Below the pieces are notes generated by a model. It was given only the letters and a program-made list of their open reading frames with translations. It was not told the DNA's origin and ran no database searches. A stretch of DNA of 7,312 nt from Atopobiaceae bacterium. Its GTDB lineage: Bacteria; Actinomycetota; Coriobacteriia; Coriobacteriales; Atopobiaceae. Shown one piece after another: positions 1 to 4,864 of the stretch. The first letter of the stretch is position 1. The number at the start of each line of letters is the position of its first letter. The DNA is taken from assembly GCA_017460265.1 (NCBI GenBank), contig JAFUBJ010000519.1:1-7312 (forward strand), read 5' to 3'. The position numbers and the translations under genes are program-made.

Positions 1-529
1 CATCCTGAGCGACACCATCTATGTGGCCATCAGCAGACGCCTCTCCGGCATTCCTCCGCGCTCGGGAGAGACCCCGCTTGACATCAACGGCGATCCTATC
101 GTATGCGAAGGCTGGCTCTCCGTCCCCGATGAGCTCTGGACCGTCGGCCTGCCTGAGAAACCCGAAGATTCTGATGCTTCTGCCTACTGGCACGACGAGG
201 AGATCGAGATCGAGGCCCCCGCAGTCTGGTACACGGACTTCATGAACGAAGAGCCCGCCATTGAAGAAGAAGTCATCCCCGATGGAGAACTTGATCCCGA
301 GAATCCCTGGGGCGAGGACGGCGAATGGACCGGCGACGGCGGTGAAGATCCCTACTCTGGTGAAGGCGACGAGGGTGGCGAAATTGTCCCCGGCGAGGGC
401 GAAGGCGAGGTTCCCATCGAGCCTTCTGACCCAACAGAGCCAACTGAGCCCACGGAACCGACCGGAAACGAAGAGATAGTCGACCCGACGGTCACCGCAC
501 TCGCTGCCGAAGCAACCACCACTGAATAG
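1..529 (+). CDS. 3' end of an unidentified protein with acidic Pro/Thr/Glu-rich tail (partial)
   Basis: The reading frame is open from base 2 to a TAG at 527-529, followed at once by an in-frame TAA, so the gene begins upstream of the window. The GTG at 23 is only an internal candidate start with no visible ribosome binding site. About 175 residues are visible. The first ~70 look folded (hydrophobic start ILSDTIYVAI, a single Cys, several Trp). From about residue 80 the chain is dominated by Glu, Asp, Gly and Pro and ends with a short tandem PTE repeat (PTEPTEPTEPT, about 430-465), as in disordered tails or linkers of Gram-positive surface proteins. No LPXTG motif or C-terminal membrane anchor is seen. 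Codon choice favours C/G at third positions even in the tail, supporting this strand as coding. I do not recognise the family. The motif WYTDFM faintly recalls the end of class A penicillin-binding proteins, but that is not enough for an assignment. Confidence 0.62.
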   Translation, partial: ILSDTIYVAISRRLSGIPPRSGETPLDINGDPIVCEGWLSVPDELWTVGLPEKPEDSDASAYWHDEEIEIEAPAVWYTDFMNEEPAIEEEVIPDGELDPENPWGEDGEWTGDGGEDPYSGEGDEGGEIVPGEGEGEVPIEPSDPTEPTEPTEPTGNEEIVDPTVTALAAEATTTE

Positions 530-1413
530 TAACCTGGACGGCCGGGACGGAGGCTTCTGTCCGGGCGTCCAGGATAGAGCCCACGCTGCTGCACGATGCT
601 ATCCCACAGCATCGCTGACCCCTTGCTTGAGGGGTGACACTGGTCCTCGTTAAACTGGTCAGTCCCCGTCTGAATGGCATTATAGAGCGATATAAACTCC
701 CAGCCATGGGCGGAACAGACGTCGCTCAGCACACGCTCGACCTCGTCCTGGAACATCTGCTTCTCATAGTCCGTCCACGCGTTGTCGGGCGGGGCCATCA
801 CCACCATGTGCGAACAGCTCTCCGCCACGGACGACAGGCCCTCCTCGGCAAAGGCGCGATACTCGTCTCCGCTGTGATACACGGCATCATTGGTGCCCAG
901 CATTACGAAGATGACGTCCGCCGACTCGCGGATCCAAGCTGAGGCGTCCTCAGAAAGCCAGCGCATCTTTGCCCCATTGACGCCTGCATTCACAAAGCTG
1001 CCCACCCCACGACCGGCGGCATACGAACGAAAGCGATTGGCCCAGCAGTCCACCTCGGGGGCGGTTTCAGAGAACTGCCCATAGGGCCCGTCGTACACCA
1101 CAATGTTCGTAGTCGGACCATAACCGTCACACAGATATCCCGCCGTAATGCTGTCGCCAATCAGGCGGATGGAAGAAACCCTGCCTTCATCGAGCAGACG
1201 CGCAAACACCGATGTAGGCGCCGTCTTCTCGCTCTGATCCTCAATGATGACGGATGCCCTATCTGGCTGCACGTCATCCAAAGCGGCTCCGCCAGAAAGC
1301 GCACCCTCCCCGCTTTCGCAGGCGGAAAGCAGCGCAGAAATGGCAGCTCCTGCCGCCGCACACAGCGCCGAGCGCCTTGTCATGCTATTGGGCGAATCCC
1401 ACGTTACCTGCAT
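352..1413 (-). CDS. SGNH/GDSL-family hydrolase, predicted Tat-type lipoprotein
   Basis: A predicted extracytoplasmic esterase or acetylhydrolase of 353 residues. Using the start at 1413, the N-terminus has a twin-arginine pair (MTRRSALC, residues 11-18), a hydrophobic run and a lipobox LLSAC with the lipidated Cys at 32. All SGNH blocks are present: GDSITAG with nucleophile Ser88, block II Gly in NAGVNG (about 144), GTND with Asn175, and the DxxH pair Asp257/His260 in DQCHPS. Substrate is unknown; cell-wall or glycan O-acetyl groups are common targets in the family. The start at 1413 has GGAAGGTG at 1422-1429 with 8-base spacing. An in-frame ATG at 1446 (11 residues longer) would precede a possible -10 TACAAT (minus strand, 1455-1450), and an ATG at 1383 would also leave a signal peptide. 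The hydrolase domain ends near residue 275; the remaining ~75 residues are low-complexity Gly/Ser/Val/Pro, run through a hairpin and then antisense to the neighbouring gene, suggesting loss of an earlier stop. Confidence 0.86.
   Translation of the reverse strand: MQVTWDSPNSMTRRSALCAAAGAAISALLSACESGEGALSGGAALDDVQPDRASVIIEDQSEKTAPTSVFARLLDEGRVSSIRLIGDSITAGYLCDGYGPTTNIVVYDGPYGQFSETAPEVDCWANRFRSYAAGRGVGSFVNAGVNGAKMRWLSEDASAWIRESADVIFVMLGTNDAVYHSGDEYRAFAEEGLSSVAESCSHMVVMAPPDNAWTDYEKQMFQDEVERVLSDVCSAHGWEFISLYNAIQTGTDQFNEDQCHPSSKGSAMLWDSIVQQRGLYPGRPDRSLRPGRPGYYSVVVASAASAVTVGSTISSFPVGSVGSVGSVGSEGSMGTSPSPSPGTISPPSSPSPE
533..573. terminator. Hairpin between convergent genes, possible bidirectional terminator
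   Basis: The left arm (533-548) and right arm (559-573) pair over 15 bp with one bulged base, around a 10-base loop, and are GC-rich. The hairpin starts 4 bases after the TAG of the plus-strand gene. Neither side carries a clean T tract (minus side reads TTACTATT), so termination is plausible but not typical. On the minus strand it lies inside the SGNH reading frame. Confidence 0.55.
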
Positions 1414-1488
1414 CCTTGCTTCACCTTCCCGTGTTACGCTTGCCACACCATTGTAGGCGCTGCCCGCCTGTCACACGAGGAGGACGTC

Positions 1489-2028
1489 ATGCTCTACGTT
1501 GCAAACTTCAGCTACACAGACGCCAACGAAGAGGACGACAACTACTGCCTGATGCCGGCCATCGTCGAGGCAACCGACGCCGATACGGCGCTTGAGCTCT
1601 TCTCGGACATGCTCCGCAGGATGCATGACGAATCAAACCTGCTCGTTGGCGCCAAGGACATCTACCTTGACTCGCTGGTCGAGCTCAACCGGACACCACA
1701 AGACGCCATCATGCTCCAATGGCAGAAGGTCATAACTGGCGATGATGGGCTGTATTCTGTGCTGTCAGTCCTGCCGGAGGAGGAGTCGCTTCCCGGCGTG
1801 TACAGCTGGAGCGAGACCGACCAGTGGGGAGCCGCTCCGACAGAGCCAGATGACCTGCAGATTGACCTGACCGACGGCGAAGGTGACGAGGAGATTTCGG
1901 CCGAGGAATTGGCCGATGCCATCACCGAGGCGCTTGACCTCCTCATTGCCGGCGAAGCATCTGCCATGGACGACGAGGACTTTGCTGACACGGAGGAGGC
2001 GTTCCTCTCGTTTGGTGATGAGGAGTAA
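1489..2028 (+). CDS. Acidic 179-residue protein of unknown function
   Basis: Starts at ATG 1489 behind a strong ribosome binding site, GAGGAGG at 1477-1483 with 5-base spacing, and ends at TAA 2026-2028. There is no signal peptide or membrane segment, so it is probably cytoplasmic. The first ~105 residues look like a compact alpha/beta domain (MLYVANFSYTD, then DADTALELFSDMLRRM as a likely helix). The C-terminal third is strongly acidic, with runs such as DGEGDEEISAEELADAI and an ending rich in Asp/Glu. It is transcribed divergently from the SGNH lipoprotein gene across a 75-bp gap in which I find no convincing plus-strand promoter. I do not recognise the family and propose no function. The good ribosome binding site, GC-rich third positions and acidic but ordered composition support a real gene. 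Confidence 0.85.
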   Translation: MLYVANFSYTDANEEDDNYCLMPAIVEATDADTALELFSDMLRRMHDESNLLVGAKDIYLDSLVELNRTPQDAIMLQWQKVITGDDGLYSVLSVLPEEESLPGVYSWSETDQWGAAPTEPDDLQIDLTDGEGDEEISAEELADAITEALDLLIAGEASAMDDEDFADTEEAFLSFGDEE

Positions 2029-2035
2029 TCCGAAG

Positions 2036-2048
2036 CACAAACAATGCG
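2036..2048 (+). repeat. CACAARCAATGTG repeat, copy A
   Basis: Reads CACAAACAATGCG, 7 bases after the stop codon of the 179-residue gene. With its flanks (2031-2052) it is close to a direct copy of 3473-3497, which follows the stop of the nuclease-like gene. Confidence 0.65.
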
Positions 2049-2130
2049 ATATTTGACACATAGTTGGCACCTTGGAGGAGCCTAGGTAGACTCTGCCATT
2101 GGAAAACTCACAACGGATGAATGGAATTCG

Positions 2131-2172
2131 ACATTGTTTGTGGCTCTCGTTTGTGACGGCCACAAGCAATGT
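2131..2172. repeat. Inverted pair of CACAARCAATGTG repeats, copies B and C
   Basis: Arms 2131-2143 and 2160-2172 are complementary at 12 of 13 positions, around a 16-base loop. Copy B is on the minus strand (CACAAACAATGTC), copy C on the plus strand (CACAAGCAATGTG, 2161-2173). A second perfect 8-bp inverted repeat, GTGGCTCT at 2140-2147 and AGAGCCAC at 2177-2184, overlaps it, so two alternative hairpins are possible. No T tract follows. Confidence 0.7.
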
Positions 2173-2323
2173 GATAAGAGCCACTTTCTTTGCGGCCACA
2201 TCCTCAAAGCACCAAAGATACTGTTATTATTCATCCATTTTGTCATCAGTGCTCATAGTAAATGCAGCTATCTGCCAGCTAAGTGAAGCCGATTATTTGT
2301 GAATGTAAGATATCGCCTCTCGC

Positions 2324-2353
2324 TTGACAGCCGCACGCGCTACGTTGTGGATA
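2324..2353 (+). promoter_or_regulatory. Candidate promoter for the nuclease-like gene
   Basis: A perfect -35 hexamer TTGACA (2324-2329) is followed after 18 bases by TGGATA (2348-2353), a weak -10 preceded by TG. It lies about 28 bases upstream of the ATG at 2381, which fits a short leader. The -10 is poor, so this is tentative. Confidence 0.4.
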
Positions 2354-2354
2354 A
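2346..2354 (-). promoter_or_regulatory. Perfect-consensus DnaA box
   Basis: The minus strand reads TTATCCACA, the consensus DnaA-binding 9-mer. It overlaps the candidate -10 region of the nuclease-like gene. A single box could be chance, and nothing else here suggests a replication origin. Confidence 0.35.
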
Positions 2355-2380
2355 CGTGACGCTTGGAGGAAGGCGAAAAC

Positions 2381-3466
2381 ATGAGAAATGCCATCTTGGC
2401 AGGTCCTACGCTCGATAAGGCACTGGGGCTGGTACGTCTTGGCCGCCTACAAGCCAGACCAATCTCAATGCAGCAACTGCTTCCCGGACAATGCGTGACG
2501 CGCAAAGAAGAGCTTTTGTCACTTGCAGAGTCTGCCCCCTCCGACCTTGCTCCGCTCATCAATCCTCAAAAGGGAACGGCTGTCCACCTCTACGTCTCAC
2601 GGGCAAAAGAGGTGTATGCCAGCAAGAGGATTGTCTTTCATGTGCTTTCATCTCTGTTACCTGCCGGAGCGTTCCTTCAACTGTGCGAAGGCGTCCTTGT
2701 TCCTTCGTGGCCGCTGTACTACGCGCAGCGATGCTCAGCGCTGGATACCCTCTCCCAACGGCTCAAGCTAGGGATGGAGCTTTGCGGATCGTACTCTCAC
2801 CTCGTGGCGGGAGACGAATCAACGAGCTGCTTTTACCGGGAGGCAAATAGCACGGGAAAGCTAGTCGCCGACTATCGCAATCCCCGCATTGTCCCTGCTT
2901 GTTCGGTTGAGGATCTGTCGCTGTTTCTCTCTCAGGCATATTACCTGAGAGGCGGTGCCCCAGCCCGCTTCGCGGCAAAGCTACTGTTGGATGGCTCTGC
3001 CTCTCCTAGCGAAACGCTGTTAGCGCTCATGATCAGCCTGCCATACAAAGAGGGAGGCTACGGGTTTAAGGACGTTGAACTCAATCCGGCTGTACCCATT
3101 CCACCTGAGACGCTCCATTTGACGAGCACTGATCTGTATCACCCTGATTGCTACTTGCCAGCTATCCAGGTAGACCTTGAATCGCAAAGCTATGAGAACC
3201 ACCTTGGCAGAAAGGCTCTTGTTCGTGACGCTTCCCGACGAAACGACATCCAGACCTTAGGCATAGAGGTGAAGGACGTGACCTGGGATACCGTTTCTCA
3301 CCTCGACAAGCTGGATAGGCTTGCCTTGCAGCTCATTCATAAGGAGAAGGAACTGGGCGTGAAGGGTGCCGCCTCGCATGAAGGAAAGGTCAAACAACCC
3401 GACAACAAAGCCAGGAGAAAGCTACGTCTGGGCGAGCTGCTTCCTCCTTGGCCCTACGAGCAGTAA
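2381..3466 (+). CDS. Nuclease-like protein with C-terminal DUF559/Vsr-type region, function unknown
   Basis: A 361-residue protein. ATG 2381 is chosen because GGAGGAAGG (2365-2373) ends 7 bases before it; a TTG at 2363 lies inside that site. No signal peptide or membrane segment. Residues 1-140 resemble the N-terminal part of coriobacterial proteins of this type (LQLCEGVLVPSW at 100-110, GMELCGSYSH at 131-140). A linking segment has GSASPSETLLALMISLP (205-221) and GGYGF (225-229). Residues 232-302 match the layout of DUF559-like restriction-endonuclease folds: ELNPAV, acidic residues Asp251, Asp256, Asp265 and Glu267, His274, then DASRR (283-287) and LGIEVKDVTW (293-302). Where relatives usually have Glu-x-Asp, this one has Asp265-Leu-Glu267, so activity is uncertain. 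The C-terminus is basic (KARRKLRLGELL). Frequent AGA/AGG and T-ending codons and AT-rich upstream DNA suggest a different history from the neighbours. Repeats on both sides suggest a DNA-directed role. An abortive-infection regulator (AbiEi-like) is an alternative. Confidence 0.85.
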   Translation: MRNAILAGPTLDKALGLVRLGRLQARPISMQQLLPGQCVTRKEELLSLAESAPSDLAPLINPQKGTAVHLYVSRAKEVYASKRIVFHVLSSLLPAGAFLQLCEGVLVPSWPLYYAQRCSALDTLSQRLKLGMELCGSYSHLVAGDESTSCFYREANSTGKLVADYRNPRIVPACSVEDLSLFLSQAYYLRGGAPARFAAKLLLDGSASPSETLLALMISLPYKEGGYGFKDVELNPAVPIPPETLHLTSTDLYHPDCYLPAIQVDLESQSYENHLGRKALVRDASRRNDIQTLGIEVKDVTWDTVSHLDKLDRLALQLIHKEKELGVKGAASHEGKVKQPDNKARRKLRLGELLPPWPYEQ

Positions 3467-3479
3467 GAGCGGCGGAAGG

Positions 3480-3513
3480 CACAAACAATGTGAGTATCCG
3501 CAAATTGCTTGTG
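3480..3513. repeat. Inverted pair of CACAARCAATGTG repeats, copies E and F
   Basis: Copy E (3480-3492, plus) is a perfect CACAAACAATGTG; copy F (3501-3513) reads CACAAGCAATTTG on the minus strand. Arms 3480-3489 and 3504-3513 are complementary at 9 of 10 positions around a 14-base loop. A further inverted repeat, AGAGCG 3466-3471 and CGCTCT 3519-3524, encloses the pair. The structure begins at the stop codon of the nuclease-like gene and may act as its terminator, though no T tract follows. Confidence 0.7.
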
Positions 3514-3552
3514 GTGGGCGCTCTGAAATGCCACCGTCAATTCGAATAAAAC

Positions 3553-3565
3553 CACATTGTTTGTC
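3553..3565 (-). repeat. CACAARCAATGTG repeat, copy G
   Basis: The minus strand reads GACAAACAATGTG, one change from the consensus. It is the one downstream copy without a close inverted partner. Confidence 0.6.
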
Positions 3566-3601
3566 GCTTTCATTGCCAATTAGGTGCTCACCGCGGGAAT
3601 G

Positions 3602-3641
3602 GGCTACAAACAAAGCGAGAGAACTCTTCTTGTTTGTAGCC
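3602..3641. repeat. Perfect 12-bp inverted repeat built on the same core, copies H and I
   Basis: Arms GGCTACAAACAA (3602-3613) and its exact complement (3630-3641) surround a 16-base loop containing a possible inner AGAG/CTCT stem. The outer end lies 11 bases past the lgt stop codon, so the hairpin could end lgt transcription, but no T tract follows on the minus strand. The arms carry the ACAAACAA core of the repeat family. Confidence 0.7.
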
Positions 3642-3652
3642 TCAGCACCCTC

Positions 3653-4477
3653 CTACAGGTAGATACGCTGAGGAGCGTTGCGCCGCGTTGCGTACCAGAT
3701 CAAACCAACGCCAACGACCACCAGCGGCAGCGAGAGGCACTGGCCCATGGTCAGCCAGTTTGTTCCCAGCAAATAGCCCATCTGGGCATCCGGCAGGCGC
3801 ACGAACTCAATCAGGAATCGGAAGCACCCGTACAGCACGAGGAACGCGCCCAAAAACGTCCCTTGGGGACGCGGAGGCACGCGACGAGCCAATGCCCACA
3901 GCACCAGAAAGATCACCACACCCTCGAGCAACGCCTCGTAGAGCTGCGAGGGATGGCGAAACACCGCTCCCCCACCCGTGTTGTCAAACATGACGCCCCA
4001 GGGAAGATCTGTCTCCTTGCCCCAGAGCTCGCCATTCACAAAGTTGGCACACCGACCAAAGAAGAGCCCCACCGGGCCGCCACACGCCGTCAGGTCTGCA
4101 ATGGTGGCAAAGTCCATCCCCAGCTGACGACACACGACATACGCTCCCACCGCAGCGCCAATGAGCCCGCCATGGAAGCTCATGCCTCCCTCGTAAAGGG
4201 CAAGAATGGAAAGCGGATGCGCCAGGTAGTACCCTTTGCCATAAAAGATCACGTAGCCCAGACGCCCGCCCAAGATAATGCCCATGGAGATGCCCGTGAT
4301 GAGCGAGATGAGGTCATCCATCGACAGGTCAAGACCCCAGCGGTTCTGCGTGCGCCAGATGACGACTGCACCCAGCACAAAACCAGCAAGATAGGCAAGA
4401 CCGTACCACCTAACGGCAAATGGCCCAACCGCAAAGGCGATTGGGTCCAGTTGGTGATAGAGCTCGTTAAGCCACAT
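3653..4477 (-). CDS. lgt: Prolipoprotein diacylglyceryl transferase
   Basis: Lgt transfers diacylglycerol from phosphatidylglycerol to the lipobox Cys of preprolipoproteins, the first step of lipoprotein maturation, in the cytoplasmic membrane. The 274-residue length is usual. Several hydrophobic segments are visible. Family landmarks in order: RWYGLAY (23-29), HGG (102-104), the signature GRCANFVNGELWG (141-153) with the essential Arg142, RHPSQLYE (174-181), the FRFLIEFVR segment near 219-227 and a final hydrophobic helix before a basic tail. The ATG at 4477 is 9 bases after the stop of the NifU-like gene. An in-frame TTG at 4486, touching that stop, would add three residues. Neither has a good ribosome binding site, so translation probably depends on coupling to the upstream gene. 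The stop is TAG at 3655-3653. Confidence 0.97.
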   Translation of the reverse strand: MWLNELYHQLDPIAFAVGPFAVRWYGLAYLAGFVLGAVVIWRTQNRWGLDLSMDDLISLITGISMGIILGGRLGYVIFYGKGYYLAHPLSILALYEGGMSFHGGLIGAAVGAYVVCRQLGMDFATIADLTACGGPVGLFFGRCANFVNGELWGKETDLPWGVMFDNTGGGAVFRHPSQLYEALLEGVVIFLVLWALARRVPPRPQGTFLGAFLVLYGCFRFLIEFVRLPDAQMGYLLGTNWLTMGQCLSLPLVVVGVGLIWYATRRNAPQRIYL

Positions 4478-4486
4478 GGGTGGCAA

Positions 4487-4744
4487 TTACCACGCCATGG
4501 CGGGCATCACCTTGGTGACGCCGGGGACGTGTTCGCGCAGGATGCGCTCGATGCCCTCGCTCATGTCAAAGCTAGAGAGCGGGCAACCGGCGCAGGCGCC
4601 CGTCATCTCGAGCGTGACGACACCGTCCTCGTCGCAGTTGACCAGCACCACGTCGCCGCCATCCGCCTGAAGGCTCTGACGGATGATGTTGAGCGTTGCC
4701 TCAAGGAGCTCCATGTTGACGGGCGTCTTCTTTTTCTCAGCCAT
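4487..4744 (-). CDS. NifU C-terminal-domain Fe-S cluster scaffold/carrier protein
   Basis: An 85-residue protein consisting only of the NifU C-terminal (Nfu-type) domain, which binds a [4Fe-4S] cluster between subunits and passes it to apo-proteins in the cytoplasm. The diagnostic segment is visible: LLEATLNIIRQSLQADGGDV, then GACAGCPLS with the CxxC pair (Cys51 and Cys54), then a helix EGIERILREHVPGV. Length is normal for the stand-alone form in Gram-positives. The ATG at 4744 follows only a weak purine stretch (GAGAGA). The gene sits between the U32 gene (120 bp upstream) and lgt (9 bp downstream) on the same strand. No SUF or NIF genes are in the window. No symbol is given because naming of these short proteins is inconsistent. 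Confidence 0.95.
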   Translation of the reverse strand: MAEKKKTPVNMELLEATLNIIRQSLQADGGDVVLVNCDEDGVVTLEMTGACAGCPLSSFDMSEGIERILREHVPGVTKVMPAMAW

Positions 4745-4782
4745 GCTGTCTCTCGCTTTTCTGCCGCCATGCGACCGTTTGG

Positions 4783-4803
4783 CGCCGCCTCCCCTAGGCG
4801 GCG
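4783..4803. terminator. GC-rich hairpin downstream of the U32 gene
   Basis: A perfect 8-bp stem (CGCCGCCT at 4783-4790, AGGCGGCG at 4796-4803) with a 5-base loop lies about 60 bases past the U32 stop. It is followed by a T-rich run (TGTTTGTT) only on the plus strand, while the genes on both sides are on the minus strand. It may be a weak terminator or attenuator between the U32 and NifU-like genes. Confidence 0.4.
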
Positions 4804-4864
4804 TGTTTGTTCACTCGTTAGATAGTACCCCATTGCCGCACTGGGATTTCACTCATCTTGCGGT

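Larger units (their letters stand above)
2029..2380. other. 352-bp gene-free region, repeat-bearing and partly AT-rich
   Basis: It holds three good copies of the CACAARCAATGTG palindrome (2036-2048, 2130-2142, 2161-2173), and a degenerate one may lie at 2181-2195. An AT-rich block follows at about 2185-2315, then a candidate promoter, a DnaA-box match and the ribosome binding site of the next gene. A TTG-initiated 67-codon frame at 2099-2302 runs through the repeats and is not credible as a gene. Confidence 0.7.

Noticed and set aside
2099..2302. 67-codon TTG-started frame upstream of the nuclease-like gene
   Set aside because: No ribosome binding site, Ser-rich nonsense-like composition, and it runs through the palindromic repeats.
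2324..2380. Replication origin at the DnaA-box match
   Set aside because: Only one box was found, with no cluster, no unwinding element next to it and no dnaA, dnaN or rep gene.
2029..3652. Insertion sequence or transposon with terminal inverted repeats
   Set aside because: The repeats are short, numerous and internal to the flanks; no target-site duplication or transposase signature is visible, so a classical IS is not supported.
3584..4825. Plus-strand frame of 413 codons
   Set aside because: Lies antisense to both lgt and the NifU-like gene, which have clear family motifs; its translation is basic, low in hydrophobic residues and resembles nothing. It is a by-product of GC-rich codon use.
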